Assembly (NCBI GenBank): GCA_040755715.1 | Contig: JBFLXN010000039.1 | Location: 1-18,947 of the forward strand | DNA length: 18,947 nucleotides | Reading direction: 5' to 3' | Source: JBFLXN01 sp040755715 [NCBI: Candidatus Edwardsbacteria bacterium] | GTDB lineage: Bacteria > Edwardsbacteria > AC1 > JBFLXN01 | Shown here: one piece after another, positions 1-7,024 of the stretch | Numbering within the stretch: the first letter of the stretch is position 1 | How the letters are laid out: the number at the start of each line of letters is the position of its first letter | Notes under the pieces: generated by a model | Seen by the model: only the letters and a program-made list of their open reading frames with translations | What the model was told of the DNA's origin: nothing | Databases searched by the model: none | Translations under genes and position numbers: made by a program

Positions 1-31
1 ACTTTTTTCGGGAGTCACACAGCACTTTCAC

Positions 32-121
32 AGGGGCTATCGCCCCTATGACATTCCGAAACTTGCCACTGGCAACTTTCGGAATTGTAACCCCTTAGGG
101 GGTGAGGCTTCACCCCCTAAG
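32..121. repeat. Three tandem palindromes at the left edge
   Basis: Three hairpin-forming inverted repeats follow one another. The first has 6-bp arms (32-37 and 42-47, AGGGGC). The second has 16-bp arms with one mismatch (53-68 and 70-85, ATTCCGAAA..). The third has perfect 12-bp arms (94-105 and 110-121, CTTAGGGGGTGA) around a GGCT loop. None is followed by a T run, so they do not look like simple terminators. No gene is seen in this stretch. They may be intergenic repeat elements or structured DNA left by a mobile element; the function is unknown. Confidence 0.6.
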
Positions 122-130
122 ACCCCCGCA

Positions 131-183
131 GTGGTCTGTATCTTCGGGCCAACTTAATAGCGTTAATTTATGTTACAGACCAC
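131..183. mobile_element. 53-bp relic or miniature of an IS630-like element
   Basis: The stretch is bounded by perfect 10-bp inverted repeats, GTGGTCTGTA at 131-140 and its complement at 174-183. A TA follows on the right (184-185), but the left flank is CA. Read from its right end inward, 21 of 28 bases match the insertion-sequence end that starts at 18826 in this window. IS630/Tc1-mariner elements insert at TA, which fits the right flank. It is probably an internally deleted copy (MITE-like), or two abutting ends after a deletion. It lies exactly where the recognisable ATPase homology begins, so the element or its excision is the likely cause of the missing ATPase 5' end. Confidence 0.55.
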
Positions 184-184
184 T

Positions 185-788
185 AGGTCGATTTGCACAA
201 GTAGTTAGAAACTTGACACTCTTTAACTTCTCTCCCCAGTTGATGCGAGAAGCACTGCCAGTGCGGAAAGAACTCCAACTTCAGTTTTTGGGTGAGAATT
301 TATCTGTTGTGCTTCATGTATTACAAACTGAATATCCACAACAATTTAAAGAGATAGAAGACATTTTGAAATCTGCAGTGCTAGAACTTGAAGAACTGAC
401 TACAGGTTTGACTCCTCATGAACCAGGCCGAACCTATACTCGTATTCGGGAAAAAGGTCTCAAAATATCTATACCAGCATGGGGAATGTCTGACGACACA
501 CTACGGTTATTAGGACATCTCGCTACCTTATATCTCCCTATATTGCCGCTTCTTGTCTGCTTTGAGGAACCTGAGAATTATGTCCATCCAAGACTATTAG
601 AATTGATTGTTAACCTATTAAAAAATGCTTCTGAAAAGACACAGGTTTTGGTTACTACTCATTCTCCTTATCTTGTTGATTTCCTTCAACCCGAAGACCT
701 GTATATTGTGGAAAAACAGAATGGAGAGACACAAATTAAAAAGGCTGAAGACAAAAAGGGAATAAGAGAAGCTTTAAGAACATATTGA
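185..788 (+). pseudogene. C-terminal fragment of a RecF/AAA_21-type ATPase
   Basis: This is the last ~200 residues of a predicted SMC/RecF-like AAA ATPase of the kind found in defence and DNA-repair loci. Visible are the signature-like segment MSDDTLRLLGHLATL, the Walker B region LLVCFEEPENYVHP and the H-loop segment TTHSPYLVDFL, in the family order. The Walker A P-loop and the whole N-terminal lobe (usually ~150 residues or more) are missing. An open frame continues upstream to an ATG at 102, but it runs through the palindromes and the IS relic at 131-183 and shows no family similarity, so that start is fortuitous. I read it as a gene decapitated by an insertion or deletion and unlikely to be active. 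Its stop lies 63 bases before the yajC start. Confidence 0.75.
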
Positions 789-851
789 ACAGGCCTATAG
801 ATGAAAACCGTAAAATTCAAGAAGTTTTGTTCAAAAAATAAGGAGGTAAAA

Positions 852-1184
852 ATGTTCAATGTAGTCTATGCTATGGGTTCGGGGGGGGGAGGACAATCTT
901 CACAGGGTGGCTGGGTTTCTATAGCGCCGCTGATTCTTATGTTTGTGGTAATCTATATCCTCTTGATTTTTCCACAACAGCGAAGACAAAAAAAACATCA
1001 ACAAATGCTTTCTGCATTGCAAAAGGGAGATCGGATTTTAGCCGCCGGTGGGATTTACGGAACCGTAATAGGAATTGACGAAGCAAGAGGAATCATCGTC
1101 CTTCGCATAGCAGAAAATGTGAAAATTGAAGTGCAAAGAAACAGCGTTATAGCAAAAATTGAAGAACATAGTAAAGAAAAATGA
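852..1184 (+). CDS. yajC: Preprotein translocase subunit YajC
   Basis: YajC is the small single-span inner-membrane protein that associates with SecDF at the Sec translocon. The 110-residue product has a Gly/Gln-rich N-terminus, one membrane segment (about residues 22-41), the typical basic stretch PQQRRQKKHQ directly after it, and the conserved cytoplasmic motif KGDRILAAGGIYGTV. I chose the ATG at 852 because a textbook AGGAGG lies at 841-846; an in-frame ATG at 801 would add 17 basic residues but has no such site. The gene overlaps def by four bases (ATGA), so the two are translationally coupled. A run of nine G at 881-889 encodes part of the Gly-rich segment and is a possible slippage point. 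Confidence 0.93.
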   Translation: MFNVVYAMGSGGGGQSSQGGWVSIAPLILMFVVIYILLIFPQQRRQKKHQQMLSALQKGDRILAAGGIYGTVIGIDEARGIIVLRIAENVKIEVQRNSVIAKIEEHSKEK

Positions 1185-1708
1185 GTATTATTTCAATTCG
1201 CCTTTATGGTGATTCTATTCTTCGCCAAAAAGCCTCTGCCGTTAAAGTAATAGATAAATCAATAGACTTGCTGGCTGAGGATTTGATAGAAACAATGTTG
1301 AGTGTCAAAGGATTAGGCTTGGCGGCACCTCAGATAGGGTATTGCCTTTCCATGGTGGTAGTGAACCTTCCAGCCCTTAACTTGGATGAACCACCTTTAA
1401 TATTGCTCAATCCACAAGTTATAAGTGAACAAGGTGAAAAAGTCTATGAAGAAGGGTGTCTTAGCTTGCCAGGAATTTTTGAGGAAATAAAACGAGCGGA
1501 AAAAGTAGTCGTTTGGGCAAGGAATCTTAAAGGTGAAGAGTTTTCTCTTGAGGGAGACGGACTTTTAAGTCGTGTCCTTTTACATGAGATAGACCATCTC
1601 AACGGAGTCCTTTTCATAGATAGAATTAGTTCCCTACGCCGAAGACTCCTAAGGAAAAAACTCAAAAACTTGAAACGAGTAGAAGAAAAAGACGAACACA
1701 TTCTGTAA
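1181..1708 (+). CDS. def: Peptide deformylase
   Basis: The enzyme removes the formyl group from the N-terminal methionine of new proteins, using a metal ion (Fe2+ or similar). All three family motifs are present in this 175-residue protein: GLGLAAPQIG (residues 44-53), EGCLSLP (91-97, metal ligand Cys93) and HEIDH (135-139, ligands His135 and His139, catalytic Glu136). The position before the HEIDH motif is Leu rather than the common Gln, which occurs in some deformylases. The C-terminal extension is basic and Lys/Arg-rich, as in many bacterial homologues. The start overlaps the yajC stop; the two form an operon. Confidence 0.96.
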   Translation: MSIISIRLYGDSILRQKASAVKVIDKSIDLLAEDLIETMLSVKGLGLAAPQIGYCLSMVVVNLPALNLDEPPLILLNPQVISEQGEKVYEEGCLSLPGIFEEIKRAEKVVVWARNLKGEEFSLEGDGLLSRVLLHEIDHLNGVLFIDRISSLRRRLLRKKLKNLKRVEEKDEHIL

Positions 1709-1758
1709 GAAGATAAACCTCACTTCATTCGGCATTGATTACATCAGCGATTAAGAAA

Positions 1759-1832
1759 CGATTACGGCGATAAACTTTCGTCTTTCTTTATGATTAATCG
1801 CCGTAATCGTATTTCAAAAATCGCCGTAATCG
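1759..1832. repeat. Three copies of CGATTACGGCGA, one inverted
   Basis: The 12-mer CGATTACGGCGA occurs at 1759-1770, and its reverse complement at 1798-1809 and again at 1821-1832. Copy 1 can pair with copy 2 (27-base loop) or copy 3 (50-base loop), giving alternative hairpins downstream of def and just before the tRNA. No T tract follows. It could be a weak bidirectional termination or mRNA-stabilising structure, or simply an intergenic repeat. Confidence 0.6.
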
Positions 1833-1861
1833 TTAAAATTCTTATGTTTTAAAAATATAAA

Positions 1862-1934
1862 AGCGGGCGATGGGATTTGAACCCACGACTTCCACCTTGG
1901 CAAGGTGGCATTCTAGCCGCTGAATTACGCCCGC
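1862..1934 (-). tRNA. tRNA-Gly(GCC)
   Basis: The reverse strand folds as a complete cloverleaf. The acceptor arms are GCGGGCG and CGCCCGC with a T discriminator. The D arm contains TTCAGCGGCTAGAAT. The anticodon stem CCACC/GGTGG carries the loop TTGCCAA, so the anticodon is GCC (glycine). The T arm is GTGGG-TTCAAAT-CCCAT, with one non-canonical pair at its base. No CCA is encoded; a T-rich stretch follows the 3' end. It reads in the same direction as the genes at 1977-4808. I see no sign of phage or element integration at its 3' end. Confidence 0.95.
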
Positions 1935-1976
1935 CTTTTCTACTCTTTTCTGACTTGGAAGTCCTTCTATGTATCT

Positions 1977-2315
1977 TCAAGCAACTTTATCGTAAATTCG
2001 TTCCAGAATCTTCCTGGTATTTTCTTCCATCTTTTCTATTCTACCTTCTATCCTCTCTATTAATTTTCTATTTTCTTCCATCTCAGTAGCGATAAGATTT
2101 CGCGTTTCTTTTTGTGTTTCAACGATAAGGTTTTGTGTTTCAACGATAAGGTTTTGTGTCCCAACGATAAGGTTTTGCGTTTCTTTTATCATCTCTCCTA
2201 TTTTTCCAACGCCCTCTTTTATATGCTTACCGTTGAAATACGCTGCTATAGCAATAAAAGCCCCGATAAAAGTAGCAAATATAGCGGCTTGAGCCAAAAG
2301 TTGTAGCCAGGTCAT
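1977..2315 (-). CDS. Small membrane-anchored coiled-coil protein
   Basis: I do not recognise a named family. The 112-residue product begins with one hydrophobic segment (about residues 5-27, ending IAIAAYF), followed by a long charged helix with no Pro or Cys. That helix contains a near-perfect heptad repeat (ETQNLIV three times, about residues 45-65) and then Glu/Lys/Arg-rich heptads to the end. This fits a membrane-tethered coiled coil, possibly oligomeric and facing the cytoplasm. The ATG at 2315 is preceded by AGAAGG at a suitable distance, and a TTGACA-N18-TAAACT promoter lies upstream. The three heptads correspond to a 21-bp DNA tandem repeat, so repeat-number variation between strains is likely. 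Confidence 0.7.
   Translation of the reverse strand: MTWLQLLAQAAIFATFIGAFIAIAAYFNGKHIKEGVGKIGEMIKETQNLIVGTQNLIVETQNLIVETQKETRNLIATEMEENRKLIERIEGRIEKMEENTRKILERIYDKVA
2120..2182. repeat. 21-bp in-frame tandem repeat, three copies
   Basis: Three units start at 2120, 2141 and 2162 (CAACGATAAGGTTTTGTGTTT-like; copies differ only at one or two bases). The unit is exactly seven codons, i.e. one coiled-coil heptad of the small membrane protein on the minus strand. Copy-number change would lengthen or shorten the coil without shifting the frame. Confidence 0.85.
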
Positions 2316-2344
2316 TATTTTTACCTTCTCTTCTTCAAGGTTAT

Positions 2345-2374
2345 AGTTTACATTATTTAAAACAAATTTGTCAA
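2345..2374 (-). promoter_or_regulatory. Sigma-70-type promoter of the coiled-coil gene
   Basis: On the minus strand a perfect TTGACA (2374-2369) is followed after 18 bases by TAAACT (2350-2345, four of six match to TATAAT). It lies about 30-60 bases upstream of the ATG at 2315 and downstream of the neighbouring gene end at 2403, so the coiled-coil gene probably has its own transcript in addition to any read-through from uvrB. Confidence 0.5.
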
Positions 2375-2402
2375 GGAAAAACTGCCACCACAGATGAAAA
2401 AA

Positions 2403-2717
2403 TCACATATGCCTTTTGATTTTCTTTGTTCTTTTCTCCTTTGGATAACATTCAGTAAAATATCTACAAGCGACACAACATAAAGAAATTTCACCTTTTT
2501 CTCCTCGCAGCCATTTAGTTTCGCAGGTAGTAAAAACCTGGCAGCGTGAACAACAAGGTTTCAATTTACTTCTCTTCATAAACCAGACTTCGTGTCCATC
2601 ATGTCCGATGCATGCATAACCTTTCTTAGCTCGTTTGGCAATAGTATTCTGAATGGCTTCCTCTCTTTTTGTTGCATTTTTTATTTTTCTAGCATCATAC
2701 GCTTTAACAATAAGCAT
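2403..2717 (-). CDS. Small protein with duplicated eight-cysteine motif
   Basis: No named family is recognised. The 104-residue basic protein has two copies of the same motif, CC-x2-C-x2-FT-x-C: residues 55-65 (CCSRCQVFTTC) and 80-90 (CCVACRYFTEC), 25 residues apart. Eight cysteines so arranged suggest two zinc sites or Fe-S ligation; this is inference. The N-terminal half is a Lys/Arg-rich helix followed by a short segment with a single Cys and two His (CIGHDGHEVWFMKRS). No signal peptide or membrane span is seen, so it is probably cytoplasmic, perhaps nucleic-acid binding. The ATG at 2717 has a strong AAGGAGG site. It lies 30 bases downstream of uvrB on the same strand and is likely co-transcribed with it. 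Confidence 0.7.
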   Translation of the reverse strand: MLIVKAYDARKIKNATKREEAIQNTIAKRAKKGYACIGHDGHEVWFMKRSKLKPCCSRCQVFTTCETKWLRGEKGEISLCCVACRYFTECYPKEKRTKKIKRHM

Positions 2718-2747
2718 CTTTCCTCCTTAGATTCTATGTTTTATGTT

Positions 2748-4808
2748 TTACGCTTGATGCGTTAGGCGTCCAGCGTTTCGTCCTTGGCGACGGCGGCGAC
2801 TGTCTCCCGGGAAAAGTCGGTTTCTTTTGTTTTCCTCTTTTAATTTTTTTATTTCGTCACGCAAAACAGCAGCTTTCTCAAACTCCAAAGTTTCAGCTGC
2901 AATTTTCATTTCCTTTTGTAGCTGAACGATGAGTGATTCCCTATCCAATTTAATAGGGAAGTCAGAAACAATCGTTTCTTCAATTACAGCAGTTCCTCGT
3001 GAATCTGCTACAGCAGTAGTGCGCAGAATTTCTTCCACACTTTTATAAATAGTTTTTGGAGTGATATAATTTTCTCTATTATATTCAAGTTGGATGTCTC
3101 TACGGCGACTTGTTTCTTTAATTGCCCTCTGCATTGAATCAGTGAGTTGTTCCGCGTATAGAATTACCTGACCAGAAACATTACGAGCAGCTCTTCCCAT
3201 TGTTTGAATCAACGAGCGTTCTGAGCGCAAAAATCCTTCCTTATCAGCATCAAGAATTGCTACCAAGGAAACTTCAGGCAAATCTAAACCTTCTCGCAAG
3301 AGATTAATTCCAACCAAGACATCAAACTCACCGAGACGCAATCCCCGCAGAATTTCTACCCTTTCAATAGCATCAATTTCTGAATGGAGATAGCGAACTC
3401 TAACACCAATTTGTGCCAAGTAATCAGATAAGTCTTCAGCCATTCGCTTGGTCAGAGTGGTCACCAGAATTCGTTCCTTTTTTTCAACCCTCTTTCGGAC
3501 TTCCTCAATCAAATCATCAATTTGCCCTTCTACCGGACGCACTAAAACTTCTGGGTCAACCAGACCAGTGGGACGAATAATTTGCTCTACTACTACACCA
3601 TTTGATTTTTCAATTTCATATTCAGTGGGAGTGGCTGAAAGAAAGATTACTTGGTTTAAGAGAGATTCAAATTCTTCATAAGTCAAAGGCCGATTGTCCA
3701 GAGCAGAAGGAAGACGAAAACCATATTCCACTAAGGTTTCTTTGCGTGAATGGTCTCCATGATACATTCCTTCAATTTGTGGCACGGTGACATGCGACTC
3801 ATCAATAAAGAGAAGAAAATCTCGGGGGAAGAAATCAAGAAGACAAAATGGTCGTTCTCCCGGTTTTCTCCCAGAGAGATGCCGGGAATAATTTTCAATA
3901 CCAGGGCAATAGCCAACTTCTCGCATCATTTCTAAATCAAATCTTGTTCTGGTCTCCAGACGTTCGGCTTCTAACAATTTACCTTGACTGCGGAAGTATT
4001 CTAATCGTTCTTCCAATTCTTCCTCAATGTTTTTAATGGCTTGCTCTAAACGGGGATAAGAAGTCAAAAAATGCTTTGCGGGATAGATAGCAACTTTTTC
4101 TCTTTCCTGTAAAATTTGCCCTGTGAGGATGTCAATTTCGGCAATTCTCCTAATTCCGTCATCAGAAAGTTCCACTCGTATTCCAATTTCCATGTCAGCC
4201 GGATGAACATCAACACAATCACCCCGAACTCTAAAAGTTCCTCTGACAAAATCTATATCATTGCGAGTGTATTGCATATCAATTAATTCTTTCAGCAATT
4301 TTTCTCGTTCTATCCTTTCCCCCTTTTCTACGAGCACAACAAAATCCTTCCATTCTTCTGGTGAACCAAGACTATAAATACAGGAGACTGAAGCCACAAT
4401 AATTACATCCTGTCTTTCTAATAGAGCACTGGTAGCCCGCAGTCTGAGGCGGTCAATATCTTCATTGATAGAAGCATCTTTAGCAATATAAGTGTCAGTG
4501 GTGGGAATATAGGCTTCTGGTTGATAATAGTCGTAGTACGAAATAAAATATTCTATTGCGTTTTCCGGAAAAAATCCTTTAAATTCTCCATATAATTGGG
4601 CGGCCAAGGTCTTGTTGTGAGAAATGACCAGGGTTGGCTTTTGTAGCCTGGCAATCACATTGGCTATAGTAAAAGTTTTACCCGAACCAGTTACTCCTAA
4701 CAAGGTCTGATACCTCTGACCACTTATAATTTTCTCAGTCAGCTGCTCAATTGCCTTTGGTTGATCGCCTTGCGGCTTATATTCAGAAACAAGTTTAAAT
4801 TTAGTCAT
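2748..4808 (-). CDS. uvrB: Excinuclease ABC subunit B
   Basis: UvrB is the damage-verifying helicase of nucleotide excision repair; it receives DNA from UvrA and positions UvrC. The protein is full length (686 residues from the ATG at 4808). Walker A GVTGSGKT is at residues 38-45, the damage-probing beta-hairpin region begins at [10 protein letters not shown] (91-100), and the DESH box is at 336-339. FLSATP, the helicase motif segment [13 protein letters not shown] and QTMGRAAR follow in order, and a C-terminal UVR motif ([16 protein letters not shown]) binds UvrC. An in-frame GTG at 4823 would add five residues; I prefer the ATG because homologues start with a similar M-x-FKLVSEY. After the UVR motif there is an atypical Arg-rich tail ([16 protein letters not shown]) that runs into repeat-like sequence. 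No LexA-type box was recognised upstream. Confidence 0.97.
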   Translation of the reverse strand: MTKFKLVSEYKPQGDQPKAIEQLTEKIISGQRYQTLLGVTGSGKTFTIANVIARLQKPTLVISHNKTLAAQLYGEFKGFFPENAIEYFISYYDYYQPEAYIPTTDTYIAKDASINEDIDRLRLRATSALLERQDVIIVASVSCIYSLGSPEEWKDFVVLVEKGERIEREKLLKELIDMQYTRNDIDFVRGTFRVRGDCVDVHPADMEIGIRVELSDDGIRRIAEIDILTGQILQEREKVAIYPAKHFLTSYPRLEQAIKNIEEELEERLEYFRSQGKLLEAERLETRTRFDLEMMREVGYCPGIENYSRHLSGRKPGERPFCLLDFFPRDFLLFIDESHVTVPQIEGMYHGDHSRKETLVEYGFRLPSALDNRPLTYEEFESLLNQVIFLSATPTEYEIEKSNGVVVEQIIRPTGLVDPEVLVRPVEGQIDDLIEEVRKRVEKKERILVTTLTKRMAEDLSDYLAQIGVRVRYLHSEIDAIERVEILRGLRLGEFDVLVGINLLREGLDLPEVSLVAILDADKEGFLRSERSLIQTMGRAARNVSGQVILYAEQLTDSMQRAIKETSRRRDIQLEYNRENYITPKTIYKSVEEILRTTAVADSRGTAVIEETIVSDFPIKLDRESLIVQLQKEMKIAAETLEFEKAAVLRDEIKKLKEENKRNRLFPGDSRRRRQGRNAGRLTHQA

Positions 4809-4851
4809 ACTAACTATTTCCACTTAGGCGGTGGAATTCGATTCATTTTTA

Positions 4852-4879
4852 TTGACAAAACTGCTAGTTTTAGTATACC
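4852..4879 (+). promoter_or_regulatory. Promoter of the GT87-like gene
   Basis: A perfect TTGACA at 4852-4857 is followed after 16 bases by TATACC at 4874-4879 (four of six match). It lies 16 bases before the ATG at 4896, in the short region between the divergent uvrB and glycosyltransferase genes. Confidence 0.5.
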
Positions 4880-4895
4880 ATATTAAAGAAGGAAA

Positions 4896-5372
4896 ATGCA
4901 AATAAAAATTTTTCAGAGACTATCTATGATAAATCCTATATATTTAATTCCACCGGGAATCTTTAAAAAACACTATACGGTGTTACGGATAATATTATTT
5001 ATAATGTTAGGTCTTTCTCTTCTCTTTTGCAGTATTATGATTTACAGTTTGTCAAAAAAGTTTAACCTAACTGACTTTAATACTTTCTGGAATATAGGAA
5101 GACACTTCGTAACTGGCGAGAGCTTATATCAACATGAGCAAACTGATTATCGGCGGTTTTATTATCTTCCCACTGCCGCTATGTTTTTTGCTCTGTTACC
5201 GATATTTCCCCTTAAGATAGCACAGGCAATATTTAATGTTTTAAATTTCTGGCTATGGTTGACTAGTATCGCCATGATGTATAAAATACTTCTTTGTCTA
5301 AAAACAAAAAAAGAAAGTAATTTCTGGAAGCCATTTATTGGGGCTAACATTTTGACTATCCCATTTTTTTGA
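4896..5372 (+). CDS. GT87-like membrane glycosyltransferase, N-terminal part (frameshifted)
   Basis: This is the first ~158 residues of a multi-pass GT-C glycosyltransferase of the GT87/DUF2029 type, enzymes that use polyprenol-phosphate sugars on the outer face of the membrane. A first membrane segment (about residues 29-51) is followed by the external loop with the acidic residue expected at the active site (LTDFNTFW, Asp60, and the family-like GESLY). Further hydrophobic segments follow. The frame ends at TGA 5370-5372 directly after a run of seven T (5364-5370). Reading one base back after the T run, it continues seamlessly into the frame at 5369-6193, so the two parts are one gene. The start has AAGAAGG just upstream and a promoter at 4852. 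Confidence 0.75.
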   Translation: MQIKIFQRLSMINPIYLIPPGIFKKHYTVLRIILFIMLGLSLLFCSIMIYSLSKKFNLTDFNTFWNIGRHFVTGESLYQHEQTDYRRFYYLPTAAMFFALLPIFPLKIAQAIFNVLNFWLWLTSIAMMYKILLCLKTKKESNFWKPFIGANILTIPFF

Positions 5373-6193
5373 ACACATTGCATTTAGTGCAGGTTAATAT
5401 TTTAGTGCTTTTGTTATTACTACTGGGAATATTTTATGCATTCAGAAATAACGATTGTTTGGCTGGTTTTTTCTGGGGGTTTTCAGTAGCACTTAAAATT
5501 GTTCCAGCATTACTGCCAATATGGCTATTTTTGAGAGGCAAACGGAAAATGGCAGCAATAGCTTTTTTAACACTTGTGGTTTGTATTTTTCTGTCACTAT
5601 CCCGGCGTGGAATAGAACAGGGAATGAAAGATTATAGAGAATTCTATCAAAAGGTAGTTCTGCCTACTCAGACAGAATTATATCACCCAGGGATATTTAA
5701 CTTTTCCCTTTCGGGAGCACTTGTCAGAGTACTTCATTCCCCAGAAAATATTTCAGATTTGACCCCTGCGGTCAATATTTTAAATTTATCTTCAAATGGA
5801 GTTACAACAACAATCAAATTGGTCAGATATGGATTTTTGATATTACTAATTTTGATGGCTTGGTTACGGCGAAGGTATCAAATAATATACCATGAGTTTG
5901 CGATAATGATTTTATTAATACTTATTCTATCACCTCAAACATATACTACTCATTTCGTATGGCTCCTACCAGTATATGTTTCTATTTTGCAAGTAAATTG
6001 TTTTAGGCGACCTTCTTTTTTGAAGTGGGTAGCCTACGGGGTACCCTTAATTCTTCTCATAGCTCAACCGTATTTTATAACTATGCGGGTATGGCGTCTC
6101 TTAGCCTCATATCAGTTTTGGACAATATGTATAATAGGACTATTAATAATCGCTATGATTAAATTTATTTTTTGCCAAAAACCAGATATTTAG
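5369..6193 (+). CDS. GT87-like membrane glycosyltransferase, C-terminal part (frameshifted)
   Basis: This is the continuation of the gene beginning at 4896. The segment NTLHLVQVNILVLLLLLLG matches the family region in which a Gln-Val-Asn precedes a long membrane span, followed by a Gly- and Ala-rich span with ALKIVPALLPIWLF. In all there are roughly seven hydrophobic segments to the end. The TTG at 5369 has no ribosome binding site and is not a plausible independent start. Restoring one T at 5364-5370 would give a protein of about 430 residues, the usual family size. The cause could be a sequencing error in a homopolymer, a real inactivating deletion, or slippage. The gene reads away from uvrB and ends about 120 bases before the sigma-factor promoter. 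Confidence 0.75.
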   Translation: MNTLHLVQVNILVLLLLLLGIFYAFRNNDCLAGFFWGFSVALKIVPALLPIWLFLRGKRKMAAIAFLTLVVCIFLSLSRRGIEQGMKDYREFYQKVVLPTQTELYHPGIFNFSLSGALVRVLHSPENISDLTPAVNILNLSSNGVTTTIKLVRYGFLILLILMAWLRRRYQIIYHEFAIMILLILILSPQTYTTHFVWLLPVYVSILQVNCFRRPSFLKWVAYGVPLILLIAQPYFITMRVWRLLASYQFWTICIIGLLIIAMIKFIFCQKPDI

Positions 6194-6313
6194 TTTTCTC
6201 TGGAAAACCTACTTTAACCGCGGAGTTTAAGTTGCTGAATTTCAAATGGTTAATCTGTGTAAATCTGTGTGAGTCTCTGGGGACGGTTGCCAGTCTTTGA
6301 TTTAGAAATTTTT

Positions 6314-6341
6314 AAACCTTTTGTATAAATAAAGTGTCTAA
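6314..6341 (+). promoter_or_regulatory. ECF-sigma-type promoter, probably autoregulatory
   Basis: AAACCTT at 6314-6320 and GTGTCTAA at 6334-6341 have the layout of extracytoplasmic-function sigma promoters: an AAC-containing -35 and a GTC-containing -10, with 17 bases between AACC and GTC. It sits 24 bases before the ATG of the ECF sigma gene, as expected for the common positive autoregulation of such genes. The region 6194-6313 upstream holds no gene; it contains the tandem phrase AATCTGTGT twice (about 6252-6270). Confidence 0.5.
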
Positions 6342-6365
6342 TTTTTCAGAACGGAAACCTGCCTG

Positions 6366-6899
6366 ATGCGGGAAGAGACTGATGTAGAATTAATACACCG
6401 GTTTAAGAATGGTGAAGAAAAAGCATTTGATGAGCTGGTTAAAAGGCATCAGAAGAAAATCTACTTCCTGATTTTAAGAATTGTAAGGCACCCAGAGGAT
6501 GCCGCGGATTTGGCACAAGAAACCTTTATTAGGGCTTACCGTTCCTTAATGAAATTCAAGGAAAAATCAGAGTTTTATACCTGGCTTCATAAGATTGCTG
6601 TTAATTTATCTTTGAATTTTAAACGGCGAAAACCATTAGAGGAAAGTCTAAATACCATTCACGAAATGAACGAAGATATTCTTGAAGAAGAAATCAACCA
6701 CAAAAGAAGGCAGGAAATGATAAGAAAAGCCGTTGAGAAACTTCCAGTCAAACAACGGGCAGTCTTTGTGATGCATTATTACGAAGAAATGCCGCATCAG
6801 GAAATCGCTGAGGTGATGGGGAGAACTGTAGGAAGCGTAAAAGCCAATTATTTTCAAGCTGTGCAGAAATTAAGGAAGATGTTGCAAAAGGTAATTTGA
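6366..6899 (+). CDS. ECF-family RNA polymerase sigma factor
   Basis: This 177-residue protein is a complete RpoE-type sigma factor. Sigma region 2 spans about residues 21-90 and carries the core-binding and -10 recognition signatures (DAADLAQETFIRAYRS and the following W/H-containing segment). Region 4 spans about 117-171 with LPVKQRAVFVMHYYEEM and the helix-turn-helix HQEIAEVMGRTVGSVKAN. Region 4 would recognise AAC-type -35 elements such as the one upstream of this gene. Such sigma factors are usually followed directly by their anti-sigma factor. Here the zinc-finger anti-sigma starts only at 9616, with two cassette-like genes in between. The ATG at 6366 has only a weak purine-rich site (GGAAA) upstream. 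The inducing signal is unknown; the Spy-like genes downstream suggest envelope or metal stress. Confidence 0.93.
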   Translation: MREETDVELIHRFKNGEEKAFDELVKRHQKKIYFLILRIVRHPEDAADLAQETFIRAYRSLMKFKEKSEFYTWLHKIAVNLSLNFKRRKPLEESLNTIHEMNEDILEEEINHKRRQEMIRKAVEKLPVKQRAVFVMHYYEEMPHQEIAEVMGRTVGSVKANYFQAVQKLRKMLQKVI

Positions 6900-7024
6900 A
6901 ACTCTGAGATTTCAACAATACCTTGTTAGGCGTAATTCAGAATTCGTATACCTCCGACCACCCACCCCAAACGGACGACGCACAAATAAAAAGCTTAATA
7001 AATAAACAATAACTTAACTAACTT

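Noticed and set aside
102-184. ATG at 102 as the true start of the ATPase gene
   Set aside because: The frame from 102 passes through palindromes and an inverted-repeat relic, has no ribosome site, and shows no similarity to the family; homology begins just after 185.
1862-1934. tRNA-Gly as an integration site of a genomic island
   Set aside because: No integrase gene and no duplicated tRNA 3' end is visible nearby; the flanking genes are ordinary.
2120-2182. Tandem repeats as a CRISPR fragment
   Set aside because: The 21-bp units are directly adjacent without spacers and code for a heptad repeat.
2761-2767. GTTAGGC on the plus strand at the 3' end of uvrB, a possible integron core site
   Set aside because: No complementary arm or attC-like palindrome surrounds it, and it is part of the coding end of uvrB; a seven-base match alone is expected by chance.
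5369-6193. The C-terminal GT87 part as an independent gene starting at TTG 5369
   Set aside because: There is no ribosome binding site, and the sequence joins smoothly to the upstream frame with a single-base correction.
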